Source: Paraburkholderia solitsugae
GTDB taxonomy: Bacteria; Pseudomonadota; Gammaproteobacteria; Burkholderiales; Burkholderiaceae
NCBI RefSeq assembly: GCF_013177695.1
Contig: NZ_WOEY01000088.1
Span: 1-64,000 of the forward strand
Length of the DNA stretch: 64,000 bases
Direction of reading: 5' to 3'
Position numbers and translations under genes: made by a program. Under the pieces are notes generated by a model. It saw nothing but the letters and a program-made list of their open reading frames with translations. It made no database searches and had not been told where the DNA came from. Shown here one piece after another: positions 49,701 to 58,124 of this stretch (its first letter is position 1; each line of letters begins with the position of its first letter).

Positions 49701-52505
49701 TTACCAGTGCATGCCGGCGCCGATTGACGCGCCGAACTGGCCGCGCGAGTCAGAGGTGCCTTGCACCTTGTAGACCCACTTGCCGGTTTCCGATAATTGC
49801 GACACGCCGATGGCCATTGCCGTCTGGCCGCCATACGTGCCACCCGCAATCGCCACCATGCCGTGACCCGGCAGGACCGCTTGCGGCAAACCTGCTGCAG
49901 CCAGCGCCGACGCCGTGCCACCGTACGAATCGCGGCGTGCCGAGCGGATCTGGTCGTCGGTGTAGCTTTTTGCCTGGCCGACTGCACCGCTCACGGATTG
50001 CTGCAACTGATTGACGTTGACCGCATCCGTGCCTTGCACGCCGGCCGCGACGTTGGTCATCTGACGCTCCTGACCTGCCGCGCCGACCGACACCGTGTTC
50101 GCGCGATCCGCGACCGAGCCTTGACCCAATGCCACCGAGTTGTCCGCGCTTGCGTTCGCTGAAGCGCCGAGCGCGGTGGCGTTGTTGCCGCTAGCGACCG
50201 AGTTCGCACCCATGGCGATGGCGTTCGTGCCGGTGGCGTTGGCGTTGGCGCCCACAGCGACCGAATGCGTGCCCGAGGCCTGCGCACCTTCCGTATCGAC
50301 GTCGCCGTCGGCGCTGAAGAACGGCACGTTCGGATTCACGGTGATGTTTTGCACAGCGTTGCCGATGGCCGCGTTCAGTTGGCCGAGGTTGACGGCATCG
50401 GTTGGGTCCACGCCGTCGGCGACGTTGTGGATGAGCGTGCCACCGCTGGCTGCATCGCCGAGCGTTACGCTGTTCTTGTTGACGCTGCCGTCGGGGTTGG
50501 TGTCGTACATGACGGCGCCGTCGAGCTTGGCGGCTGTGGCCGCGCCCTGGTCGGCGACCGCGTTCAACTGGTTGACGTTGACGGCGTCGGTGCCCTGCAC
50601 GCCGGCGGCTACGTTGGTGATCTGGCGTTCCTTGCCGGCCGAACCGACCGAGACGGTGTTCACTCGGTCCGCGATCGAGCCCTGGCCGAGGGCAACGGAA
50701 CCTGACGCGTCAGCGTTCACCACCGCGCCTTGGCCCAAGGCTACCGAATTGGTGGCGCCGGCCGTAGCCAGGTTACCAAGGGCGGTGGCGTTCTGGGCGA
50801 TAGCTTGCGCGTCGGAGCCGACGGCGGTGGCAGCGGTGAAGCCCTGATCGTCGATTGCAAGCGGGTCGTGGCCGGCGACGGAATTGGCACCGATAGCGAC
50901 GGAGTCATCGCCGTTTGCCGTCGATTTGTTGCCGACGGCGACGCTGTTTGTGCCGCTGGCCAGCGACGAGTTGCCGCCTGCAAAGGCGTTGGTGCCAGAG
51001 GCTTCCGCGGCGGCACCCATGGCTACTGCGCGAGTGCCGGTTGCGGTTGCGTCGTCGGTGCCGTCGTTGTTGCCGTTGGCTTTGAAGTAGCGTGTCTCGC
51101 CGGGCGTGGCTGCGGTGATGGCGGCCTGCAGCTGGCGCACGTTGACGGCGTCAGTGCCAGCGGTGCCGTCCGCGACGTTGGTGATCTGGCGTTGCTGTGC
51201 GCTCGATCCAACTGACACTGTATTTGTCCGATCAGCCACTGAGTCTTGGCCCAGCGCCACGCTGTTGTCGCTATTTGCCGTGGCATTCGCGCCGAGCGCC
51301 ACGCTGCCAGCGCCGAACGCATAGGCGTTGGTGCCGAACGCGCCGGCCTGCGATCCGATTGCCTGGGAATTGGCTCCAAAAGCGACAGAGTTCTCACTTT
51401 GCGCCGACGACCCAGCGCCGACAGCGATGGCGCCGCCCTCCGATGCAATGCCTTGGTAGCCAATTGCAACCGAATTCACGCCGCCCGCTTGCGCGTTATA
51501 GCCCACGGCCGAAGCGCCGGATGCTGTTGCGTGGGCGTCATCCGGCGTCAGGCCATTGTCGTTGGTGCGGACGTATTTGACGCCGTTGCCGTTGTCCTGG
51601 ACGTAGGTGCTGCTGGTGTCGCCGGCAATTGCGTAGAGCTGCGCGCCATTCACAGCGTCGGTACTGGTGGCGGAAACCGCGCCTTGATGCACGTTCGTTA
51701 TCGTCGTGCCGCCGGTTACGCCGCCGTCCGTCGATGCCGGACCAGCGAGCGTGACGCTGCTCTTGTCGGTAGGCGTGGCGTCGTACTGAACGCTATTGGC
51801 CGTGGCCGTGGCGATCTTGCTGTCGACGGCCTTGAGTTGGCTCACGTTGACGGCGTCGGTGTCCGCTGCGCCGGCTGCGACGTTCGTCACGCGCCGCTCG
51901 TTGCCGGCCGAGCCGACCGACACTTCGCCCGTTGCGGTAGCGCCCGCGATCGCCGAGGGGTCTACGCCAAGCGGTGTGTAACCCTGCTTGGTCAGATCGG
52001 CGGGAGCTAGCGTTGTGGTCGAGTTTGCGCCGAGTGCGACGCTGTTGTCGGTCGTGGCCGTCGCGCTATAGCCAAGTGCGACTGAATTGCTACCGTTTGC
52101 TGTTGCACGAGTACCCAAGGCCGTTGCGCCTTCGCCAAACGCCGAGGACAGGTCGCCGACGGCCGTGGCGTAATCCTTCGTAGTCCATGACGCGTTGCCA
52201 ATGGCGGTGGAACCGTTGCCCATTGCTCCCGCATTTGCGCCTGCGGCAACCGATGCCGAGCCCGCCGCCAGCGCATTGCGGTCCACTGTCGGGTCAACCG
52301 CTTTGGCGTCGAAGTAGTTAGCGGCGGCAACTGGATCTGCATATGCCACCGACGCTCCGCCCATCAGCGTTGCTGCGGCCAACACCGCCTGCGCTACTGC
52401 CAATTTCCCCGACCCGCCCCGTTTCGTTTTCGACCGAGCCGTTTCCGACGTGGCCACCCACGTTCCTGTCGCTTCGCACCAAACTGATTTGTAAATCTTG
52501 TTCAT
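49701..52505 (-). CDS. YadA-like trimeric autotransporter adhesin
   Basis: A 934-residue trimeric autotransporter (type Vc). It starts with an extended signal peptide region (MNKIYKSVWCEATGTWVA) and a signal core ending near YADP. The passenger is a YadA-like head of repeated 14-residue left-handed beta-roll units, SVALG...S/A.. motifs such as SNSVALGYSATATTDNSVALG, with neck-like units TVSVGSAGKERQITNVAAG and TDAVNVNQL appearing several times. The C-terminal part has a short coiled coil (QLQQSVSGAVGQAKSYTDDQIRSA) and a four-strand YadA anchor ending in Trp (FGASIGAGMHW). The trimer displays an adhesin on the surface. A ribosome site GGAG lies 11 bp before the start. The promoter region is unusually AT-rich. 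Confidence 0.95.
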   Translation of the reverse strand: MNKIYKSVWCEATGTWVATSETARSKTKRGGSGKLAVAQAVLAAATLMGGASVAYADPVAAANYFDAKAVDPTVDRNALAAGSASVAAGANAGAMGNGSTAIGNASWTTKDYATAVGDLSSAFGEGATALGTRATANGSNSVALGYSATATTDNSVALGANSTTTLAPADLTKQGYTPLGVDPSAIAGATATGEVSVGSAGNERRVTNVAAGAADTDAVNVSQLKAVDSKIATATANSVQYDATPTDKSSVTLAGPASTDGGVTGGTTITNVHQGAVSATSTDAVNGAQLYAIAGDTSSTYVQDNGNGVKYVRTNDNGLTPDDAHATASGASAVGYNAQAGGVNSVAIGYQGIASEGGAIAVGAGSSAQSENSVAFGANSQAIGSQAGAFGTNAYAFGAGSVALGANATANSDNSVALGQDSVADRTNTVSVGSSAQQRQITNVADGTAGTDAVNVRQLQAAITAATPGETRYFKANGNNDGTDDATATGTRAVAMGAAAEASGTNAFAGGNSSLASGTNSVAVGNKSTANGDDSVAIGANSVAGHDPLAIDDQGFTAATAVGSDAQAIAQNATALGNLATAGATNSVALGQGAVVNADASGSVALGQGSIADRVNTVSVGSAGKERQITNVAAGVQGTDAVNVNQLNAVADQGAATAAKLDGAVMYDTNPDGSVNKNSVTLGDAASGGTLIHNVADGVDPTDAVNLGQLNAAIGNAVQNITVNPNVPFFSADGDVDTEGAQASGTHSVAVGANANATGTNAIAMGANSVASGNNATALGASANASADNSVALGQGSVADRANTVSVGAAGQERQMTNVAAGVQGTDAVNVNQLQQSVSGAVGQAKSYTDDQIRSARRDSYGGTASALAAAGLPQAVLPGHGMVAIAGGTYGGQTAMAIGVSQLSETGKWVYKVQGTSDSRGQFGASIGAGMHW

Positions 52506-53122
52506 TTTTTCAGAAACTCCGCGGTTATTGCGTGCGTGGACTGCACGTGAAAGCGCAGCGATTCGGATAAGGCGTCATCGCCCTGATATGTCGCGCACAA
52601 AATAAGAACATATAGACCGCGGTTTTCTCCGTCGTCCGTTTTACGTGTCCTGCTGAATTTTTCGCGCGTCCGAATCGCCTGCTTCACGCTCTTGAGTCCA
52701 CAGGATTAAGTGCATGGGCGATGATCGGCGGGATTGTCAGGCGTGGCGAGGGCCGGGCGGAATAAGCAAATTCTTAAATGGTTGAAAGTAAATAAGTGAT
52801 CGTAATTTATTTTGATTAATTGTTATTTAAATGTATAAAGTTAGGAAATATAAAGAATTGTCTTTGTTTGTCTTATATGGGATTGAAAAATATAAGAATG
52901 TAATAATCCGTCGTTTTGATTAAAATAATGGCATTGTGAATTCGGATGGAGCTTTTCTTACGTGAGGCCGCGGTATGCCGGCAGTGCAGCGGAATTTTCC
53001 GACGGTGCCGTGCTCGCATCCCTCCTGGTTTCCGCTTTTCCGCGCGTTGCACCCGGATCCACATCAACCGCGCTCCCCGACAAACGCTTTACAATGCCGG
53101 TTGTTCTCCGAAGTGAGTTTTC
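52506..53122. promoter_or_regulatory. 617-bp divergent control region with a 180-bp AT-rich core
   Basis: Bases 52761-52940 contain 40 G or C of 180 (22 percent) in an otherwise GC-rich genome, with runs such as TTATTTTGATTAATTG and ATATAAAGAATTG. The autotransporter gene starts to the left and a beta-propeller gene to the right. No ORF of note is in the segment. It is a likely target of an H-NS/MvaT-type silencer and carries the promoters of both genes; boundaries are mine. Confidence 0.6.
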
Positions 53123-54142
53123 ATGCGCAAATTTCTTCTTCCCGGCTGGACTGCCACGTTCGCCGCAACCGCAACGCTGGCCACCGCCGCAGGCTTTTTT
53201 TCCACGGCGGCCCACGCCAATAACGTGATCGTGCTCAATTCCGGCGAAGCCACCCTGAGCCTGATCGACGAGACCACCCACCAGGTCATCGGCACAGTGC
53301 CAACGGGCAAGGAACCGCACCACCTGATGGCCACGCCGGACAACTCGTCGTTGATCGTCGCCAACTCGGTGTCGAACAACCTGATGTTCGTCGATCCGAA
53401 GTCGGGCCAGGTTCAGCGCTGGGTCGAGAACATCGAGGATCCGTACCAGATCGGCTTTTCGCCCGACCGCAAGTGGCTCGTCACCACCGGGCTGCGCCTG
53501 GACCGCCTCGACATCTATCATTACGACAGCCAGAAGAACCAGATGACGCTGGCCTCGCGTCTGCCGCTCGCGGTGATGCCGAGCCACATGGCGTTCACCA
53601 ATGACAGCAAGACGGTTTTCGTCACGCTGCAGGTTTCGGGCGAGCTGGCCGCTATCGATCTGGCCACGCAAACCGTCAAGTGGAAGATGAAGGTCGGCAA
53701 GGTGCCGGCCGGCCTGTGGATGACACCGGGCGAGAAATACCTGCTGATCGGCATGACCGGGGCGGATTACGTCGCCGTGGTCGACTGGCGCAACCAGAAA
53801 ATCGTCAAGACGATCCAGACAGGCAAGGGTGCGCACAATTTCCGCTCGCTAGCTGACGGCAAGCACGTGGCGGTGTCGAACCGCGTCGCGAGCACGATCA
53901 GCATCATCGACGAAGACACGCTCACCAATGTCGGCGACATCACCGGTTTGATGCCCGGGCCGGACGACATGGAACTGTCCACCGACAAACGCTATCTGTG
54001 GGTGACCTTCCGCTTCGCGAAGCACGTCGGCATCATCGACCTGAATACGCGCAAGCTGATCCAGACGATTGCCGTCGGCCGTTCGCCGCACGGTATCTAT
54101 TTCTTTAATCGCGCGCCGGTCACGGCGCCGAACGGCGCTTGA
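53123..54142 (+). CDS. Secreted YVTN-type beta-propeller protein
   Basis: A 339-residue periplasmic protein with a signal peptide ending STAAHA (residue about 31) and a series of YVTN-like blades, for example GTVPTGKEPHHLMATPDNSSLIVANSVSNNLMFVD and IQTIAVGRSPHGIYF. It is a second propeller in the window, unlinked to the first. It sits 47 bp upstream of a membrane hydroxylase gene on the same strand; a shared transcript is possible. The ligand or partner is unknown. Confidence 0.85.
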   Translation: MRKFLLPGWTATFAATATLATAAGFFSTAAHANNVIVLNSGEATLSLIDETTHQVIGTVPTGKEPHHLMATPDNSSLIVANSVSNNLMFVDPKSGQVQRWVENIEDPYQIGFSPDRKWLVTTGLRLDRLDIYHYDSQKNQMTLASRLPLAVMPSHMAFTNDSKTVFVTLQVSGELAAIDLATQTVKWKMKVGKVPAGLWMTPGEKYLLIGMTGADYVAVVDWRNQKIVKTIQTGKGAHNFRSLADGKHVAVSNRVASTISIIDEDTLTNVGDITGLMPGPDDMELSTDKRYLWVTFRFAKHVGIIDLNTRKLIQTIAVGRSPHGIYFFNRAPVTAPNGA

Positions 54143-54188
54143 CGCTGTAATCGGCAAACCGTCAGGAATGAAGTAACCGGCCAGCACC

Positions 54189-55187
54189 ATGTTCGATCTG
54201 ATTTTTTCTTCTTTCAGCAGCGTCGTCTCAGCGGTGCAGACGCTGCTGTATGTCGACGTGGTGCAGCCGCTGCTGTTCCGCTTCGATCTGATGGACTATG
54301 ACGAAGATACCTTCGACAGCCTGTATTGGGTGATCGTGGGCGTCTTCGAGGTGCTGGCAATGTACGCGATCCTGCGCCCGCTCGAGGCGCTGCGTCCGGT
54401 CGAGAAGTGGGAAAACCGCGAGGCGGTGCGGGTCGACGTGATCTACACCTGGATCGCCAGGCTCGGCATCCTCAACCTGTTCTTCTTTTTCGCGTTGCAG
54501 CCGTTCTTCGACAACGTGCAGGCCTGGCTGCGGCTGCACAACATCTCGAGTATCGATTTCGACAATCTGTGGCCGGGCGTCACCACGCAGCCGCTTGTCA
54601 CGTTCGTGATGTATCTGCTGGTGCTCGATTTCGCCGGTTATTGGTATCACCGCTGGGAGCATCGGTTCGGCGTGTGGTGGGAGCTGCACGCGGTCCATCA
54701 CAGCCAGCAGCAGATGTCGCTATGGTCGGACGACCGTAACCATTTGCTCGACAGTTTGTTGCTGGCGTCGTTTTTCGCGGCGATCGCGCTGGTGATCGGC
54801 GTGCCGCCGTCGCAATTCGTCGTGCTGGTGGCCATCACGAACCTGGCGCAGAGCGTGCAGCACGCGAACATTCGGCTGTACTTCGGCTGGCTCGGCGAGC
54901 GCCTGCTGGTCAGTCCGACTTTCCATCGCCGTCACCATGCGATCGGCTACGGCCACGAAGGCCTGAAGTACGGTTGCAACTTCGGCGTGCTGTTCCCCTG
55001 GTGGGACATGCTGTTCGGCAGCGTGTCGTGGAGCCGCGAAATGGAGCCGACCGGCATCCGCGACCAACTCGAAGGCCGGCGCTACGGTGAGGGTTTCTGG
55101 GCGCAGCACTGGCTCGCCTTCGTGCGTATCGCCGCGCGGCTTTCGCCGAAGCGTCGCACCGAAGGCAGCGACGCCGCCTCAGTTTGA
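54189..55187 (+). CDS. Sterol desaturase/fatty acid hydroxylase superfamily protein
   Basis: A 332-residue integral membrane di-iron enzyme. The histidine boxes are HRWEH (His154, His158), HAVHH (His167, His170, His171) and HRRHH (His246, His249, His250), with four or five membrane helices at about residues 45-65, 90-108, 135-152 and 190-215. It hydroxylates or desaturates a lipid. The basic C-terminal tail is cytoplasmic. It starts after a weak ribosome site (CCGGCCAGCACC), 46 bp behind the propeller gene. The lipid substrate is not known; hopanoid or fatty acid is possible. Confidence 0.88.
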   Translation: MFDLIFSSFSSVVSAVQTLLYVDVVQPLLFRFDLMDYDEDTFDSLYWVIVGVFEVLAMYAILRPLEALRPVEKWENREAVRVDVIYTWIARLGILNLFFFFALQPFFDNVQAWLRLHNISSIDFDNLWPGVTTQPLVTFVMYLLVLDFAGYWYHRWEHRFGVWWELHAVHHSQQQMSLWSDDRNHLLDSLLLASFFAAIALVIGVPPSQFVVLVAITNLAQSVQHANIRLYFGWLGERLLVSPTFHRRHHAIGYGHEGLKYGCNFGVLFPWWDMLFGSVSWSREMEPTGIRDQLEGRRYGEGFWAQHWLAFVRIAARLSPKRRTEGSDAASV

Positions 55188-55382
55188 GTATTTTTCCTCC
55201 CACGCCGTCGGTTTTCCCGGCGGCGCGTCGCGTGGTTTATCCTGTTCCCGTTTGCGCGCACGTTTCTGGCTCGTTTTCTGTTCGGCATACCGGTCAGCAT
55301 TCCGATCCGTTCGCCGCACTTTTTGCCGGTTTGTCGCGCCGCTTCCCTTTTTCCATCGTTTCCTTCACCGGCACTGGCTCGC

Positions 55383-56213
55383 ATGAATGATCTGTTGCGC
55401 TCGTTTGGGCGCGCGCTCGCAAGCGCGCTCCACCCGCGCATGCTCTGGCTGACTTTCCTGCCTTTTATGGCGGCAACGGTTGGATGGGGCGTGATCCTGT
55501 GGTTTTCCTGGCAGACGCTGATCGGCGCGACCCGCACGTGGCTCGATAGCTGGTCTTTCACGGTCACGCTTTATCGTCTGTTCGACTGGCTCGGCTTTTC
55601 GGCGCTGCATACGGCGATCGCGCCGTTCATTGTGATTGCGATGGCGATTCCACTGATCGTCGTCACGGTGTTGCTGTTGATCGCCACGCTGTCGATGCCG
55701 GCTGTGATCCGCTTTCTGTCGGCGCGGCAATTTGCCAGCCTTGAAATGCGCCGCGGCGGAACGTGGTACGGTAGTCTCGGTCAGGCGTTGTGGACTACGC
55801 TGGTCTGTCTCGTGCTGCTGATCGTCACGTTGCCGCTCTGGCTGGTGCCGCCGTTTTTTGCGTTGATTCCGCCGCTCCTGTGGGGTTGGCTGACGTATCG
55901 CGTGATGAGTTACGACGCGCTCGCGCTGCATGCCACGCGTGACGAGCGGCGCGCGCTGGTGAAGCGCTTCCGGTTGCCGCTGTTGTTGATCGGGATCGCC
56001 AGCGGACTGCTGGGGTCGCTGCCGACGCTGCTGTGGGCGTCGTCGGTCTGGCTGATCGTGCTGTTCCCGGTGATCACCGCGGTGACGATCTGGATCTACG
56101 CGTTCATCCTCGTGTTTTCGGCGCTGTGGTTCGGCTACTACTGTTTGCGCGCGCTGCAACGCATGCGTGCGGAAGAGCACGGCCCGCGGAACGCGGCGCC
56201 GGTTCCTTACTGA
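55383..56213 (+). CDS. EI24/CysZ-like membrane protein
   Basis: A 276-residue multi-pass membrane protein of the EI24 domain type (four to six helices; YGSLGQALWTTLVCLVLLIV and YRVMSYDALALHATRDERRALVKR are typical). The related CysZ is a sulfate-uptake helper, but this branch is of unknown role. The frame is open from 55323; the ATG at 55383 is the likely start. It is followed by the CinA-like gene 30 bp downstream. Confidence 0.82.
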   Translation: MNDLLRSFGRALASALHPRMLWLTFLPFMAATVGWGVILWFSWQTLIGATRTWLDSWSFTVTLYRLFDWLGFSALHTAIAPFIVIAMAIPLIVVTVLLLIATLSMPAVIRFLSARQFASLEMRRGGTWYGSLGQALWTTLVCLVLLIVTLPLWLVPPFFALIPPLLWGWLTYRVMSYDALALHATRDERRALVKRFRLPLLLIGIASGLLGSLPTLLWASSVWLIVLFPVITAVTIWIYAFILVFSALWFGYYCLRALQRMRAEEHGPRNAAPVPY

Positions 56214-56243
56214 AAAATTACTGACTAAGCGAAAGAGGCGGCA

Positions 56244-57074
56244 ATGGCATTTGGCGTCATCATCATCGGCGACGAAATCCTGTCGGGCAGACGTATCGAC
56301 AAGCATCTGCCGAAGGTCATCGAGTTGCTGGGCGCGCGCGGGCTGTCGCTCGGCTGGGCTGAATACATCGGCGACGAGCCGGAGCGCATCACGGCAACGC
56401 TGCAACGCACGTTCGCGTCGGGCGACATCGTGTTTTCCACTGGGGGCATCGGCGCCACGCCGGACGATCACACCCGCCAGTGTGCGGCAGCGGCGCTCGG
56501 CGTGCCGCTCGAGCTGCATCCGGAGGCCGCGAAGCTGATTCAGGAGCGCATTCGCGATATGTATCCGGCAAACGCGGCTACGCCGCTCGATCTGAATTCG
56601 CCGGAGAACCGGCATCGTCTGAATATGGGCACGTATCCGCAGGGCGCATCGATCATTCCCAACGGCTACAACAAGATTCCTGGCTTTTCGATCAAACAGC
56701 ACCACTTCGTGCCGGGCTTCCCGGTGATGGCGTGGCCGATGATCGAGTGGGTGCTGGATACGCAGTATGCGCATCTGCATCACGCAACGCCGCACGCGGA
56801 AAAGTCATTGCTGGTTTTCGAGCTGCCGGAGTCGCGGGTTACGCCGTTGATGGAGAGGATCGAGCACGATTTTCCGGGTGTGCGGGTGTTCAGCCTGCCG
56901 AGCGTGGGCGATGCGGAGCGCGGCGGCGTGTATGCGCGGCATCACATCGATCTGGGTGTGAAGGGCGAGCCGGAAGCGGTGGCGGCAGCCTTCGTGAAGC
57001 TACGCGAAGGTGTGCACCTGCTAGGCGGCGATATCGTCGAGCCGGAGGCGGCTGCGGCTAAGCCGCGCGGTTGA
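56244..57074 (+). CDS. CinA/MoaB-Mog domain (competence/damage-inducible protein A-like) protein
   Basis: A 276-residue cytoplasmic protein with the molybdopterin-binding MoaB/Mog fold: VIIIGDEILSGRRIDKH at the N-terminus and FSTGGIGATPDDHT, the key loop of the fold, near residue 70. It lacks the C-terminal nicotinamide-nucleotide amidase domain of full CinA. Such short proteins are annotated as competence/damage-inducible protein A; the true activity is unclear, perhaps nucleotide pyrophosphatase. It starts after AAAGAGGCGGCA. Confidence 0.85.
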   Translation: MAFGVIIIGDEILSGRRIDKHLPKVIELLGARGLSLGWAEYIGDEPERITATLQRTFASGDIVFSTGGIGATPDDHTRQCAAAALGVPLELHPEAAKLIQERIRDMYPANAATPLDLNSPENRHRLNMGTYPQGASIIPNGYNKIPGFSIKQHHFVPGFPVMAWPMIEWVLDTQYAHLHHATPHAEKSLLVFELPESRVTPLMERIEHDFPGVRVFSLPSVGDAERGGVYARHHIDLGVKGEPEAVAAAFVKLREGVHLLGGDIVEPEAAAAKPRG

Positions 57075-57220
57075 GTCGCGGTTTCCACCGCACATGCCCA
57101 ACTTCTTTCAGGTGCGCCCGTGCCTGACTTAAGACTCAACGCATCATCGGCCTGTCACATGCAGCGCCGACGATGCGTCCAATTGCCCCCCAGCGCCCGA
57201 AGGCCCCCGCGAATCAGCAA

Positions 57221-57685
57221 TCAGGCGCCGATCCACGGCAACCCGCGAAAGCACCAGCCCGACACCGTCTTCCGATGCCCCTGGCCGTCCTTATCGCCTT
57301 CGAAGCCTTCCAGCAGGTCGTACGCCTTGCTGTAGCCCGCCTGGGTGGCGGCGATCGCGGCGAGCTTCGAGCGCGCGGCGCTGCGGCACAAAAACAGCAC
57401 CGGCGTATCGGGCGACGCGGCCTGGCTCAGTTGCTGAAGGAATTCCTGGTTCGGCACGGCGCCCGGATAGCGCGTCCATTCCACGTGCACGTATTGCCCG
57501 TCGCCGATAACCGGCCGGCCGACCCAATCGAGTTCGGCACGGGTGCGCACGTCGACGAGACGCGTGCGCGGATCGAGTTGCAGCAGTTCGAACGCCTCGG
57601 CGGGCGATATCGCGCCCGCATAGGGCAACTGGTTTTCGGTGCGGCGCTTGTCCGCCTGGGCGTACAACTGTTCGAGCGTGCTCAT
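57221..57685 (-). CDS. Rhodanese-like domain protein
   Basis: A 154-residue single rhodanese domain, with the active-site loop CRSAARS (Cys100) after PVLFL and a conserved RLVDVRTRAELDWVG near residue 42. Rhodaneses transfer sulfur via a Cys persulfide. The frame is open to 57709; the ATG at 57685 gives the normal N-terminus MSTLEQLYAQADKRR. It is divergent from glnA, with the NtrC and sigma-54 sites in the gap. Confidence 0.88.
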   Translation of the reverse strand: MSTLEQLYAQADKRRTENQLPYAGAISPAEAFELLQLDPRTRLVDVRTRAELDWVGRPVIGDGQYVHVEWTRYPGAVPNQEFLQQLSQAASPDTPVLFLCRSAARSKLAAIAATQAGYSKAYDLLEGFEGDKDGQGHRKTVSGWCFRGLPWIGA

Positions 57686-57789
57686 GAGCGCAAACCTCTT
57701 TCGGACCAAATGATCATTCTAGCGCTCTGCGTGCAGTGCGCATGCGGTTCAGAGGCGGCGTCCCGTCCACACGAAGGAAGGGGGCGGGC

Positions 57790-57804
57790 GCTCGATAATG
57801 GTGC
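57790..57804. promoter_or_regulatory. NtrC box candidate 1 upstream of glnA
   Basis: GCTCGATAATGGTGC matches the NtrC half-site plan GCAC-N7-GTGC at 7 of 8 arm bases. It overlaps a larger 26-bp dyad, TGGTGCAT...ATGCACCA (57799-57824). Confidence 0.45.
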
Positions 57805-57859
57805 ATATTTCCATAAATGCACCAAAATAGAGATGTCTGCCGTTGCCTATTTTATGAAT

Positions 57860-57874
57860 GCACTAACGCGGTGC
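57860..57874. promoter_or_regulatory. NtrC box candidate 2 upstream of glnA
   Basis: GCACTAACGCGGTGC has a perfect GCAC-N7-GTGC NtrC core. It is about 100 bp upstream of the sigma-54 promoter element and 251 bp before the glnA start, a normal enhancer distance. Confidence 0.7.
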
Positions 57875-57973
57875 GCTATGCGACGCAAAGATTTCAGGGC
57901 TGCATGCGGTCCGGTGCGCCCATTCCCCGCAAACGCGCGTGCAGTGTGGTTTTGCGCTGCGTTGGCGCATACA

Positions 57974-57990
57974 TGGCACAGAAGCTGCTT
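57974..57990 (+). promoter_or_regulatory. Sigma-54 promoter of glnA
   Basis: TGGCACAGAAGCTGCTT carries the invariant GG (57975-57976) and GC (57987-57988) ten bases apart, with TGGCAC matching the -24 element exactly. Transcription would begin near base 58000, giving a leader of about 125 bases before glnA, with no other feature I can name. NtrC boxes lie upstream. Confidence 0.75.
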
Positions 57991-58124
57991 TATTGGTGCC
58001 GATCGATTTGTTCCAGCAGGCCTTTATGTTCACCCTCAACGATAGAGGGGTGGACGCGCCGGGGCGGGTCAGCTAGATTGGGCGGCGGCTGAATCCGCCG
58101 AATTCGTTAATCAGGAGATAGGTT

